64,000 nucleotides of DNA from Halorussus salinus (GTDB lineage: Archaea; Halobacteriota; Halobacteria; Halobacteriales; Haladaptataceae), in contig NZ_ML974129.1 of assembly GCF_004765815.2 (NCBI RefSeq), forward strand, positions 124,001-188,000. Direction: 5' to 3'. Position 1 is the stretch's first letter. Each line of letters starts with the position of its first letter. A model generated the notes under the pieces. It was not told the origin of the DNA, did not search any database, and saw only the letters and a list, made by a program, of their open reading frames with translations. This document shows, in pieces, positions 42,712 through 51,753 of this stretch. The position numbers and the translations under genes were made by a program.

Positions 42712-43893
42712 TCACTTCGCGGTACTCACTATCTTCACCACGTCGCCCTCCTCTAACTCGTACTGGTCGCTGATTTCGCGGTTCGTCTTCCCGTTGACGG
42801 CGTGGAGGTAGCCGTCGCCGATGTCGCTGTGGACCGCGTAGGCCAAGTCCTTTGGCGTCGAACCGCGCGGCAAGAGGAAGGCGTCGGGCAGGACGTTGCC
42901 CTTCGCGTCGGTCCACTTGGTCTCGTTCTGGACCGGGAAGGCGGTGATCTGGTCCAGCAGGTCGTAGACCGCGTGGTCGAGGGCGTCTTGCACGCCCGTC
43001 CCGCCCCACTCGGCCATGACCTCCCGAATCTGGTCGAGTCCGGCCTGCTGGTCGTCGCTCAGGTCGCCCAGAATCTCGAAGTCCTCGTCGCCGGGGTCGT
43101 AGGCGACGGCTCCGGCCTGCTCGGCCTGTCGGAGCGCCAGTTCGCCCTCGGCGGTCGCGGGAATCACGGGCTTGCCGGTCTCTTTGAGGCGCTCGATGTT
43201 CTCGGCCGGAGCCACGTCGGCTTTGTTCGCAACGAGAATGATGGGCTTCGTCCGCGCACGCACGTCGCGGGCGAGGGCCTCCCGATGCTCGTCGGTCCAC
43301 TGAATCGGGTCCTCGGGGTAGTCCAACTCCCGCAGGCTGGCGGCCACGTCGGCCTCGCTCGCGCCGAATCCCGTCAACATGTCCGCGAGGGCTTCGTCCA
43401 CATCGAAGTCGGGCGACCGGGACTTGCGCTCGACGCTCTCCCAGTTGCGCTCGACGATGCTGGCGAGCCACTGGTCTAACTGCTCTTCGATGAAATCGAC
43501 CTCCTCCACCGGGTCGTAGGTGCCGATTTCGACCGGTTCGCCCTCCTCGTTGGTGCCGCCGGAGGCGTCCACGACGTTGACGATGGCGTCGGCATTCGTC
43601 AACTCGTCCAGAAACTGATTGCCGAGTCCGCGGCCCTCGTGTGCGCCCGGCACGAGTCCGGCCACGTCCAGCAGTTCGATGGGGACGTATCGTTTGCCGT
43701 CGTGACAGTCCTCGTCGCCGCATCGCTCGTCGCGTTCGAGGCAGGGACAGTCGGTCCGGACGTGGCTGACGCCGCGGTTCGCGTCGATGGTCGTGAACGG
43801 GTAGTTCGCCACGTCCACGTCGGCCATCGTCGCGGCCTTGTAGAAGGTGGACTTGCCCGCGTTGGGCTTGCCCGCGAGTGCGATGGAAATCAT
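42712..43893 (-). CDS. ychF: YchF/OBG-family GTPase (ATPase)
   Basis: 393 residues from ATG 43893. Walker A 'GKPNAGKST' at 8-16, switch 'NYPFTTID', 'LLDVAGLVPGAHEGRGLGNQFLDEL' (G3 region), 'ILVANKADVAP' (NKxD), a Cys-rich insert 'CPCLERDERCGDEDC' near residue 50, and the C-terminal TGS domain 'LPRGSTPKDLAYAVHSDIGDGYLHAVNGKTNREISDQYELEEGDVVKIVS'. Binds ribosomes. The stop is 70 nt from the M48 gene start, same strand. Confidence 0.92.
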   Translation of the reverse strand: MISIALAGKPNAGKSTFYKAATMADVDVANYPFTTIDANRGVSHVRTDCPCLERDERCGDEDCHDGKRYVPIELLDVAGLVPGAHEGRGLGNQFLDELTNADAIVNVVDASGGTNEEGEPVEIGTYDPVEEVDFIEEQLDQWLASIVERNWESVERKSRSPDFDVDEALADMLTGFGASEADVAASLRELDYPEDPIQWTDEHREALARDVRARTKPIILVANKADVAPAENIERLKETGKPVIPATAEGELALRQAEQAGAVAYDPGDEDFEILGDLSDDQQAGLDQIREVMAEWGGTGVQDALDHAVYDLLDQITAFPVQNETKWTDAKGNVLPDAFLLPRGSTPKDLAYAVHSDIGDGYLHAVNGKTNREISDQYELEEGDVVKIVSTAK

Positions 43894-43964
43894 GAGGGAA
43901 GCTACCGGCGTCCGGGAAAAGCCCCTTTCGGTTCCGCGAGTCTCGAGGAGTCCCCTGCGACTCC

Positions 43965-44789
43965 TCAGAACGCGCCGAGACTCGACTGGAGCTGTCGCTC
44001 GCTCTCGTCGTCGCCGACCTCGTAGCCGACCAGATTCCGCAGGTCCACCGCGTAGGTCGTCCCGCCCCGAGCGAGGACCAGCACGCGGCCCTGCACGCCG
44101 ACGATTTCGCCGGTGGCCATCGTCTCGGCGACCGGTCGGGCCGAGAGGTCCAGTCCGTAGTCGAACTCGAACGTCTCGGCCGGGTCGAACTCCGCGAGGG
44201 CGTCGCGCCACGCCGCCTCGTCCACCGCCCTGTGAAGCCCCGAAATCTTGTCGGGGACGCGCACGCGGTCGGTGAACTCGTCGGCCAACTGGGACTCGAT
44301 TTCGCGGGCGATGCGGCCGTTTTCGACGGTCCGGAGGAGTGCCGCGCGGTCGGCACCCTGCTCGCGCAGACGCGTGGGGAGTCGCCACGCCTTGGTCACG
44401 CCGACCTTGAACGTCGCGGGCGCGAACGCCGCCAGATAGATGGCGTGGTCGTCGTAGCAGTCCATCTCGTCTTTGAGACAGCTTCCGGTACACCGCGCGC
44501 AGACCCACGTGCTGGTGTGCTGGTCGCAGTAGGGCGCGGCCGCGTTCGCACAGTCGTAGTGGGTCGAACCGTCGAGCGCGCCCGCACACCGACGGTCGCC
44601 GAGCGCGTAGCCGAGTTCGCGGCCGGGGTCGAGTCGCTCGCGGTGAACGCCGTCGGCGTCGGCGAGGAGCAACGCGGCGCGCGTGGGCCGTTCGTCCGCT
44701 CCGGTCTCGCCGCTCGCGGTGGAGGAGTCGGCCTCGTCGCTCTCGCCTGCACTCGCCGCGCGCTCCGTGTCGTAACCGACGATTTGCAC
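43965..44789 (-). CDS. DUF2797-family zinc-finger protein
   Basis: 274 residues. The centre has 'CAGALDGSTHYDCANAAAPYCDQHTSTWVCARCTGSCLKDEMDC', a dense Cys/His cluster that surely binds zinc, followed by 'HAIYLAAFAPATFKVGVTKAWRLPTRLREQGAD', the family core. The C-terminal half is a beta-rich region. DUF2797 is archaeal/actinobacterial; function unknown, perhaps nucleic-acid related. A low-complexity Ser/Glu segment (about 10-35) precedes. Confidence 0.8.
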   Translation of the reverse strand: MQIVGYDTERAASAGESDEADSSTASGETGADERPTRAALLLADADGVHRERLDPGRELGYALGDRRCAGALDGSTHYDCANAAAPYCDQHTSTWVCARCTGSCLKDEMDCYDDHAIYLAAFAPATFKVGVTKAWRLPTRLREQGADRAALLRTVENGRIAREIESQLADEFTDRVRVPDKISGLHRAVDEAAWRDALAEFDPAETFEFDYGLDLSARPVAETMATGEIVGVQGRVLVLARGGTTYAVDLRNLVGYEVGDDESERQLQSSLGAF

Positions 44790-44894
44790 GTCGCCAGCTA
44801 CGAGTTCAGTTCCTAAAGACGTGCGGATCGGTCGCCTCTACTTCGTTGCTCGACCTACTTATTAAGATAGGGAACTATTGGGTGGTGAAATTAC

Positions 44895-44900
44895 TCTAGA
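44895..44900 (+). promoter_or_regulatory. TCTAGA motif upstream of subtilase 1
   Basis: TCTAGA, 51 nt before the ATG at 44946, inside an AT-rich promoter. The same motif, or ACTAGA, stands at nearly the same distance before the other four subtilase genes. Confidence 0.45.
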
Positions 44901-44945
44901 ATCCTAAGAAAAATTCATTAACTATGGCAGTTATTTACACATTTA

Positions 44946-46142
44946 ATGGTAGCAAATGACAATGGTATGTCTCGGCGTAACGTATTGAAAGGTGTCGGTG
45001 CGTCCGTCGCGACTGCTGGCGTAGCGAGCGGTCTCGCGGCGGCCGACCCGACCGAAAAAGTCGAAGTCAACGTCGGCTTCGCGTCCGAGCGCGGCCGGAA
45101 GGCGGCGCTCAGCCAATCCGACGAGACGGTCCGGAAGTTCGACTCCATCGACGTGCTGACGCTCCGACTGCCCAAGCGGGCGGCGACGGCGCTGGAGAAG
45201 AACCCGAACATCCGGTACGTCGAGGAGAACGGCACGATGGAGGCGCTGGCCCAGACCCTGCCGTGGGGCGTCGACCGCGTGGACGCGGAGGTCGCACACG
45301 CGAACGGCGAGACGGGCAGTGGTGCCGACATCGCTATCATCGACACGGGCATCGACGACGACCACCCCGACCTGCAGGGCAACCTCGGAACCGGGAAGGC
45401 GTTCGTCTCCTGTGGCAACGGCGGCTACTTTGGTAACTGCGGGTATTCGGGCAACAGCAACGCCTGTAACGACCCGTGGTCCGACGACAACGACCACGGC
45501 ACCCACTGTGCCGGTATCGCCGACGCCGTGAACAACAGCGAGGGCGTCAAGGGCGTCTCGACCGAGGCGACGCTCCACGCGGTCAAGGTGCTGGACTGTT
45601 CGGGGAGCGGGTCGTTCTCGGACATCGCGGCGGGTATCGAGTACGTCGCCAACCAAGGCTGGGATGTCGCTTCCCTGAGCCTCGGCGGGAGTTCCGGTTC
45701 GTCGGCGCTCAAGGACGCGGTGGAGTACGCGCAGGGACAGGGCGTCTTGCTGGTCGCGGCCGCGGGCAACGACGGCTCCTGTACCGACTGTGTCGGCTAC
45801 CCCGCCGCCTACGACGAAGTGATGGCGGTCAGTTCGACCAACAGCAACGACGAACTGTCGAGTTTCTCCTCGCAGGGTCCGCAAGTGGAAATCGCCGCGC
45901 CCGGTTCCGACATCTACTCGACGGTGCCCGGCGGCTACGACACGTTCTCGGGCACGTCGATGGCCTGCCCGCACGTCTCGGGCGCTGGCGGACAGCTCAT
46001 GGCCAACGGCGCGAGCAACGGCAACGCTCGCAGTCAGCTGAAGTCCACCGCCGAGAACATCAATCTGGGAAGCAACGAGTCGGGGTCGGGCCTCCTCGAC
46101 GTGGCCGCCGCGCTCGGTCTCGACTCCAGCGACAGCACGTAG
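44946..46142 (+). CDS. Halolysin-like Tat-secreted subtilase 1 (S8)
   Basis: 398 residues. Twin-arginine signal 'MSRRNVLKGVGASVATAGVA', an I9-type propeptide (about 38-110, 'KVEVNVGFASERGRKAALSQ') and the catalytic domain. The triad is Asp133 ('IIDTG'), His184 ('DHGTHCAG') and Ser338 ('GTSMACPH'); oxyanion Asn275 ('AAAGNDG'). Unlike classical halolysins such as R4, there is no C-terminal extension; the protein stops after 'LLDVAAALG'. Five Cys between the Asp and His and a conserved 'CTDCVGYPAAY' suggest disulfides. First of five tandem paralogues, each with its own promoter. Confidence 0.9.
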   Translation: MVANDNGMSRRNVLKGVGASVATAGVASGLAAADPTEKVEVNVGFASERGRKAALSQSDETVRKFDSIDVLTLRLPKRAATALEKNPNIRYVEENGTMEALAQTLPWGVDRVDAEVAHANGETGSGADIAIIDTGIDDDHPDLQGNLGTGKAFVSCGNGGYFGNCGYSGNSNACNDPWSDDNDHGTHCAGIADAVNNSEGVKGVSTEATLHAVKVLDCSGSGSFSDIAAGIEYVANQGWDVASLSLGGSSGSSALKDAVEYAQGQGVLLVAAAGNDGSCTDCVGYPAAYDEVMAVSSTNSNDELSSFSSQGPQVEIAAPGSDIYSTVPGGYDTFSGTSMACPHVSGAGGQLMANGASNGNARSQLKSTAENINLGSNESGSGLLDVAAALGLDSSDST

Positions 46143-46382
46143 CGACTCGGCGACCGTCACGGCTCCTTGTTTTTTCGTACTCGTCCGGTAGCGTCACCGA
46201 GAGTGGAACGCGTCCCGCGTTCGAGGCCGCCCTCCTCGCCTCCGGCGAGACGAGAACTCCCGGCCGGAATCGGCGGGTCGGTCGTCGGTTTCGGTGTTTC
46301 GACGGGCGATCCGGTATTCTGCCGGACGAAAACGCCATAACCGCCGTAATCATATATTTTAGAATTTATTTCTTATTTGAGT

Positions 46383-46388
46383 TCTAGA
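46383..46388 (+). promoter_or_regulatory. TCTAGA motif upstream of subtilase 2
   Basis: Within TTCTAGAA, 42 nt before the ATG at 46425, followed at once by the TATA-like ACTTTATTACC (46390-46400). Confidence 0.5.
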
Positions 46389-46424
46389 AACTTTATTACC
46401 TGCTGTGTGTATTTTACACATGCC

Positions 46425-47618
46425 ATGCGAGGTAAAGACAATGGTATTTCGAGGCGGAACGTCCTCAAGATGGCCGGTGCGTCCGTCGCAACGGCGGCAG
46501 GAAGCGGACTCGCGGCGGCGAAACCCGACGACACCGTCGAGGTCAACGTCGGCTTCGCGTCCGAGAAGGGCCGACAGGTGGCCCTCGGAAAGGCAGACGA
46601 GACGGTCCGGAAGTTCGACTCCATCGACGTGCTGACGCTCCGACTGCCCAAGCGGGCGGCGACGGCGCTGGAGAAGAACCCGAACGTCCGCTACGTCGAG
46701 GAGAACGGCACGATGGAGGCGCTCGCCGAGACCCTGCCGTGGGGCCAACAGCGTATCGACTCCGACGTGGTCTACAGCAACGGCGAACTGGGCGCTGGCG
46801 CGGACGTGGCCATCCTCGACACGGGCATCGACGACGACCACCCCGACCTGACCGACCGGCTCGGTACGGGGAAGGCGTTCGTCAGCTGTAACACCCAAGG
46901 CGGCTGTCGCTTCGGTGCCAAGCCCGCGGACAACACGTGCAACTACTCGTGGACCGACGACAACAACCACGGTACCCACTGCGCCGGAATCGCGGCAGGC
47001 GACGACAACAGTCAGGGCATCGTCGGTGCCGCGCCCGACGCGACGCTCCACGCGGTGAAGGTGCTGGGTAAGTGTGGCAGCGGTTCGTTCTCGGACATCG
47101 CGGCCGGTGTCGAGTACGTCGCCGACCAAGGCTGGGACGTGGCTTCGATGAGCCTCGGGGCCAGTTCCGGTTCGTCGGCGCTCCGCGACGCGGTGCAGTA
47201 CGCGACGAACAACGGCGTCTTCGTCGTCGCGGCCGCGGGTAACGACGGACCGTGTTCCGACTGCGTGGGCTACCCCGCCGCCTACCCCGAAGTCATGGCT
47301 GTGGGTTCGACCGCGAGCGACGACACGCTCTCGGACTTCTCCAGCACGGGGCCGGAAGTCGATATCGCCGCGCCCGGTAGCGACATCTACTCGACGGTCG
47401 CCAACGGCGGGTACGACACCTACTCCGGCACGTCGATGGCGACACCGCACGTCGCGGGCGTCGCGGGTCAACTCGCCGCGAACGGCACGACCGGCAGCGA
47501 CATCCGTTCGACGCTGGCCAACTCCGCGGAGAACATCGGTCTCGCCAGCAACGAGTCGGGTGCCGGTCTGCTCGACGCCGCGGCCGCGCTCGGCTACGAC
47601 TCCAGCGACGACACCTGA
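46425..47618 (+). CDS. Halolysin-like Tat-secreted subtilase 2 (S8)
   Basis: 397 residues from ATG 46425; in-frame sequence further upstream lies in the promoter. Tat signal 'ISRRNVLKMAGASVATAAG'. The propeptide resembles subtilase 1 very closely ('KFDSIDVLTLRLPKRAATAL'). Triad Asp132, His182 ('NHGTHCAG'), Ser337 ('GTSMATPH'); oxyanion Asn273 ('AAAGNDG'). The Cys-rich insertion 'SCNTQGGCRFGAKPADNTC' lies between the Asp and His. It ends after the catalytic domain without PPC or other C-terminal domain. Its closest relative is subtilase 1; tandem duplication is likely. Confidence 0.9.
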   Translation: MRGKDNGISRRNVLKMAGASVATAAGSGLAAAKPDDTVEVNVGFASEKGRQVALGKADETVRKFDSIDVLTLRLPKRAATALEKNPNVRYVEENGTMEALAETLPWGQQRIDSDVVYSNGELGAGADVAILDTGIDDDHPDLTDRLGTGKAFVSCNTQGGCRFGAKPADNTCNYSWTDDNNHGTHCAGIAAGDDNSQGIVGAAPDATLHAVKVLGKCGSGSFSDIAAGVEYVADQGWDVASMSLGASSGSSALRDAVQYATNNGVFVVAAAGNDGPCSDCVGYPAAYPEVMAVGSTASDDTLSDFSSTGPEVDIAAPGSDIYSTVANGGYDTYSGTSMATPHVAGVAGQLAANGTTGSDIRSTLANSAENIGLASNESGAGLLDAAAALGYDSSDDT

Positions 47619-47816
47619 GGGACGGCTCCTCGCGGGCTCGCTTCGAGGAACCGTTCGATTCCTTCTTTCGACTCGGGCCGTCGATTCTTCCGTCCGAGTC
47701 CCGAGTTTCCCACGGACCGACAGGAGACGGCGAGGAGGTCCGAGAAGTGCCGAAGCCCAGTCTGAACTCGTCTCCTTCCGGCTCGCTGGCGCGCCATCGC
47801 CATTATATTTACAGTA

Positions 47817-47828
47817 TCTAGAACTAGA
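47817..47828 (+). promoter_or_regulatory. Double TCTAGA/ACTAGA motif upstream of subtilase 3
   Basis: TCTAGA (47817-47822) directly followed by ACTAGA (47823-47828), 46-52 nt before the ATG at 47869. The TATA-like AACTTTATTAC (about 47833-47843) is nearly identical to that of subtilase 2. Confidence 0.5.
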
Positions 47829-47868
47829 ATAAAACTTTATTACGAGATAGCACCACTAACAAATTGCA

Positions 47869-48999
47869 ATGCTTGGTAACGACAATGGCGTTTCGCGACG
47901 TAGCGTACTGAAAACGGCGGGCGGTTCGCTCGCGGCGATGGGCGCGACCGGCCTCGCGGCGGCCAAGCCCGACGACAAGGTCGAAATCAACGTCGGCTTC
48001 AAGTCCGAGAAGGGCAAGCAGATGGCCCTCTCGCAGGCCAACGATGTCGTCCGGAAGTTCGACTCCCTCGACATCGTGACCATTCAGGCCCCGAAGAAGG
48101 CCGCGACGGCGCTCGACCAGAGCCCGAACATCCGCTTCGTCGAGGAGAACGGCCGGATGCAGGCGCTGGCCCAGACCCTGCCGTGGGGCATCGACCGCGT
48201 GGACGCCGACAACGTGGCCGCCAGCGGTAGCGGTGCCGACGTGGCCATCATCGACACTGGTATCGACGGCAACCACCCCGACCTCGAAGCCAACCTCGGC
48301 GCTGGCGCGCAAGCGGTCGCGTGTAGCTCCTACTCCGCGGAGTGTACCTACAGTTGGGGCGACGACAACGGCCACGGGACCCACTGTGCCGGTACCGCGG
48401 GTGCAGTTGACAACTACGAGGGCGTCGTCGGCGTCGGCGACGGAATCACGCTCCACGCCGTGAAGGTCCTCGGTTCCAGCGGCGGTGGCTCCTACTCGGA
48501 CATCGCGGCGGGTATCGAGTACGTCGCCGACCAAGGCTGGGAGGTCGGTTCGCTCTCGCTCGGTGGCAGCGCGTCCAGTACGGTCCGCAGTGCCGTGCAG
48601 TACGCCGACGACCGCGGCGTCACGCTCGTCGCGGCCGCCGGGAACTCCGGTCCGTGTACCGACTGTGTCGGCTACCCCGCCGCCTACCCCGAGACCATCG
48701 CGGTCTCCTCGACCAACGACTACGACGGCCTGTCGAGTTTCTCCTCGACCGGTCCCGAGGTGGACATCGCCGCGCCCGGTTCCGACATCTACTCGACGTA
48801 CGTCGGCGGCGGCTACCAGACCCTCTCGGGAACCTCGATGGCCTGCCCGCACGTCGCCGGTGCCGCGGGCATCCTGCGCTCGCAGGGCCTCTCGAACGCC
48901 CAGACGAAGAGCCGACTCCTGAACACCGCCGAGAACATCGGTCTGGGCTCCAACGAGTCCGGTGCGGGTCTCCTCGACGTGGAAGCCGCGGTTCAGTAA
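47869..48999 (+). CDS. Halolysin-like Tat-secreted subtilase 3 (S8)
   Basis: 376 residues. Tat signal 'VSRRSVLKTAGGSLAAMG', propeptide 'KVEINVGFKSEKGKQMALSQ'. Triad Asp129, His169 ('GHGTHCAG'), Ser323 ('GTSMACPH'); oxyanion Asn259 ('AAAGNSG'). The Asp-His insertion 'CSSYSAECTYSWGDDNG' is almost identical to that of subtilase 5, so 3 and 5 form one subgroup and 1 and 2 another. No C-terminal extension. Likely degrades proteins outside the cell. Confidence 0.9.
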   Translation: MLGNDNGVSRRSVLKTAGGSLAAMGATGLAAAKPDDKVEINVGFKSEKGKQMALSQANDVVRKFDSLDIVTIQAPKKAATALDQSPNIRFVEENGRMQALAQTLPWGIDRVDADNVAASGSGADVAIIDTGIDGNHPDLEANLGAGAQAVACSSYSAECTYSWGDDNGHGTHCAGTAGAVDNYEGVVGVGDGITLHAVKVLGSSGGGSYSDIAAGIEYVADQGWEVGSLSLGGSASSTVRSAVQYADDRGVTLVAAAGNSGPCTDCVGYPAAYPETIAVSSTNDYDGLSSFSSTGPEVDIAAPGSDIYSTYVGGGYQTLSGTSMACPHVAGAAGILRSQGLSNAQTKSRLLNTAENIGLGSNESGAGLLDVEAAVQ

Positions 49000-49320
49000 A
49001 CCGTCGGGTTCGACGTAGGGACTGCTTCGCCGCGTCGCAGCGAACGCGAGCCACCCTATCGCGTCTCGTCACCCACCCACCCGCTTCCGGTGGCTCGTCA
49101 CCCGCGACCGACTTGCGTTTCGTCATCGGGTTTTCCTCCCGAAGTCGAGCGGTCCCCCGTCGCGGACTCGGATTCTCGCCGGTCTCGGACCACCGGTTCC
49201 GGACCACCACCGTTCCCCGTCCGCCGCGGGTTCCGCTTTGGCGAGTCCGCCCGCCCCGCTTCTTTCGAGTGAGCGACCGAACAGTCGTGGGGTTCGTCCC
49301 AAGGATTTTATTTCATAGAT
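49000..49320. other. Intergenic region between subtilases 3 and 4
   Basis: About 320 bp before the promoter elements of subtilase 4. No convincing gene: open frames are low-complexity Arg/Ser/Pro-rich and lack start signals. The last 30 bp turn AT-rich into the promoter. Direct CTCGTCACCC repeats occur near 49067 and 49094. Confidence 0.5.
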
Positions 49321-49326
49321 TCTAGA
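49321..49326 (+). promoter_or_regulatory. TCTAGA motif upstream of subtilase 4
   Basis: 43 nt before the ATG at 49364, followed by AT-rich ACAAATTTTTGTG (49328-49340), itself a short palindrome. Confidence 0.45.
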
Positions 49327-49363
49327 TACAAATTTTTGTGCTTTAGGCCTGTACTTGCTGACG

Positions 49364-50497
49364 ATGTTCGACGAAGAGACCATCACGCGACGCACCGTTC
49401 TCAAGACGACCGGCGGGTCGCTCCTCGCCGTCGGCGCTGGCGGCCTCGCGGGGGCGTCCCCCGACGAGGAGGTCCGGGTCAACGTCGGGTTCGACTCCGG
49501 CCGCGGTCGGTCGGCGGCGCTCGACGCGGCCGACGAGGTGGTTCGGGAGTTCACCTTCGACGCCGCGACGCTCCGGCTACCCAAGCGGGCGGCCACCGCG
49601 CTCGCCGAACGCGATAGCGTGCGCTACGTCGAGCGCGACGGCACCGCGCGGGCGCTCTCGACCACGTGGGGCTACGACCGCATCGACGCCGACGTGGCAA
49701 ACATCAACGGCTACACCGGTGCGGGTGCCGACGTGGCCGTCATCGACACGGGCCTGCCCTGCGACGACCCCTGCCTGCCGAACGTGGGCAGTGGCAAGGC
49801 GTTCGTGGACTGTTCGAGCGACTGCTGTGCGCCGTGGGACGACGACAACGGCCACGGAACCCAAGTCGCGGGCGTCATCGGTGCCGACGAGTCCTGTAGC
49901 TGTACGACCGGCATCGCACCCGACGCGACGCTCCACGCGGTCAAAGTGCTGAACGACTACGGCGCGGGGTCGTACTCCGACATCGCGGCGGGCGTCGAGT
50001 ACGTCGCCCGGCAGGGCTGGGACGTGGGCAACCTCAGCCTCGGCGGGAGTTCGGGCTCCTCGGTCCTGAAAGACGCCGTGGAGTACGCGACGAACAACGG
50101 CGTCCTGCTGGTCGGCGCGGCGGGCGGGTCGGGTCCCTGCACGAGTTGCGTGGGTTACCCCGCGGCGTATCCGGAAGTCGTCGCGGTCAGCGCGACCAAC
50201 CGGAACGACGAACTCGCCTCCTTCTCCAGTCGCGGCCCCGAAATCGAACTCGCCGCGCCCGGTTCCGACATCACGACCGTCGGCTCGGGCGGATGTGCAA
50301 CTCTCTCGGGCACGTCGTACGCCACGGCCCACGCGTCGGGGGTCGCCGCGCTCGTGATGGCGCAAGGCTACACCAACTCCGGCGCTCGCACCCGACTCCA
50401 GAATACCGCCGAGGACCTCGGTCTGCCGAGCGACGAACAGGGCTCCGGTCTCGTGGACGCCGCGGCCGCGGTCGGACTGAATTCGAGCGACGACTGA
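49364..50497 (+). CDS. Halolysin-like Tat-secreted subtilase 4, oxyanion Asn replaced by Gly
   Basis: 377 residues. Tat signal 'ITRRTVLKTTGGSLLAVGAG'. Triad Asp128 ('VIDTGLP'), His164 ('GHGTQVAG') and Ser318 ('GTSYATAH') are present. The oxyanion-hole Asn of the 'AAAGN' strand is Gly255 here ('GAAGGSGPC'). The segment after the Asp is Cys-rich ('PCDDPC', 'CSSDCC', 'CSCTTG') and diverges from the paralogues. It is therefore the most deviant member: possibly weakly active, inhibitor-like or specialised. It has its own promoter with the shared motif. No C-terminal extension. Confidence 0.88.
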   Translation: MFDEETITRRTVLKTTGGSLLAVGAGGLAGASPDEEVRVNVGFDSGRGRSAALDAADEVVREFTFDAATLRLPKRAATALAERDSVRYVERDGTARALSTTWGYDRIDADVANINGYTGAGADVAVIDTGLPCDDPCLPNVGSGKAFVDCSSDCCAPWDDDNGHGTQVAGVIGADESCSCTTGIAPDATLHAVKVLNDYGAGSYSDIAAGVEYVARQGWDVGNLSLGGSSGSSVLKDAVEYATNNGVLLVGAAGGSGPCTSCVGYPAAYPEVVAVSATNRNDELASFSSRGPEIELAAPGSDITTVGSGGCATLSGTSYATAHASGVAALVMAQGYTNSGARTRLQNTAEDLGLPSDEQGSGLVDAAAAVGLNSSDD

Positions 50498-50528
50498 CGG
50501 CGCTCTATTCAATTTATTAATTAAAATA

Positions 50529-50534
50529 ACTAGA
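50529..50534 (+). promoter_or_regulatory. ACTAGA motif upstream of subtilase 5
   Basis: 43 nt before the ATG at 50572, followed by the TATA-like TTTTTAATAAATA (50540-50552). Confidence 0.45.
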
Positions 50535-50571
50535 TTACATTTTTAATAAATATAGTGTCGAAGATATATCC

Positions 50572-51714
50572 ATGCCATTCGATAACGGCGTTTCCAGACG
50601 AAGCGTGCTTCGAGTGACCGGCGGTTCGCTGGCGGGTCTCGGGGCGAGCGGTCCCGCCGCGGGCGACGCTCCCCAGCGCGTCGAAGTGAACGTCGGGTTC
50701 GCGGGTCAGAGCGGTCGGTCTGCCGCGCTCGGTGCCGCCGACCGTGTGGTCCGGAAGTTCGACTCGCTCGACATCGTGACCGTCGAGGTGCCCGAGCGCG
50801 CCGCCGAGGAGCTAGCCGACCGACCCGACGTGCGCTACGTCGAGGAGAACGGTCGGATGGAGGCGCTCGCTCAGAGCCTGTCGTGGGGCCACGACCGAAT
50901 CGACGCCGAGCGCGCGCACGGTTGCGCGCAGGGCGCTGGCGCGGACGTGGCCATCCTCGACACGGGTATCGACGGCAATCACCCCGACCTCGAAGCCAAC
51001 CTCGGTGCTGGCGGGTACGCCGTCCAGTGTAGCTCCTACTCCGCGGAGTGTACCTACGACTGGGGCGACGACAACGGCCACGGGACCCACTGCGCTGGCA
51101 TCGTCGGCGCGGTGGACAACGGTCGGGGCATCCTCGGCGTCGCGCCGAAGGCGACGCTCCACTCGGTGAAGGTCCTCGGAGCGAACGGCGGCGGGTCGTA
51201 CTCCGACATCGCCTCGGGCATCGAGTACGTCGCCGACCAAGGCTGGGACGTGGCGAACCTGAGCCTCGGCGGGAGCGCGTCCAGCGCGGTCGAAGACGCC
51301 TGCCGATACGCCTACGACAACGGCGTCCTGCTCGTCGCGGCCGCCGGGAACTCCGGCCCCTGTTCGGACTGCGTGGGCTACCCCGCCGCTTACGACGAGT
51401 GCGTCGCGGTGTCGGCGACCACGAGGAGCGACAGTCTGTCGACGTTCTCCTCGACTGGACCGGAGATCGAAATCGCCGCACCGGGGAGCGACATCTACTC
51501 GACGTACGTCGGCGGCGGCTACCGCTCGCTGTCGGGGACTTCGATGGCGGCCCCGCTCGTCAGCGGCGTCGGGGCGCTCCTGATGGGCGACCCGAACAAC
51601 TACTCGAACACGAAGGCCCGGAACATCCTCTGTCAGACGGCCCAGCCCATCGGGCTCTCCGGCAACCAGTCGGGCTGTGGCCTCGTGGACGCCGAAGCGG
51701 CGGCCTGCTACTAG
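50572..51714 (+). CDS. Halolysin-like Tat-secreted subtilase 5 (S8)
   Basis: 380 residues. Tat signal 'VSRRSVLRVTGGSLAGLG', propeptide 'RVEVNVGFAGQSGRSAALGA'. Triad Asp130, His170 ('GHGTHCAG'), Ser324 ('GTSMAAPL'); oxyanion Asn260. The Cys-containing insertion 'CSSYSAECTYDWGDDNG' matches subtilase 3. C-terminal Cys residues ('ILCQTA', 'SGCGLVDAEAAACY') are unique within the array. Followed after 39 nt by the inhibitor-like gene, which has its own TATA-like element. Confidence 0.9.
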   Translation: MPFDNGVSRRSVLRVTGGSLAGLGASGPAAGDAPQRVEVNVGFAGQSGRSAALGAADRVVRKFDSLDIVTVEVPERAAEELADRPDVRYVEENGRMEALAQSLSWGHDRIDAERAHGCAQGAGADVAILDTGIDGNHPDLEANLGAGGYAVQCSSYSAECTYDWGDDNGHGTHCAGIVGAVDNGRGILGVAPKATLHSVKVLGANGGGSYSDIASGIEYVADQGWDVANLSLGGSASSAVEDACRYAYDNGVLLVAAAGNSGPCSDCVGYPAAYDECVAVSATTRSDSLSTFSSTGPEIEIAAPGSDIYSTYVGGGYRSLSGTSMAAPLVSGVGALLMGDPNNYSNTKARNILCQTAQPIGLSGNQSGCGLVDAEAAACY

Positions 51715-51753
51715 CACGAAAAGTTTTCACCACTCCGCGACGCAGTAGAAAGT

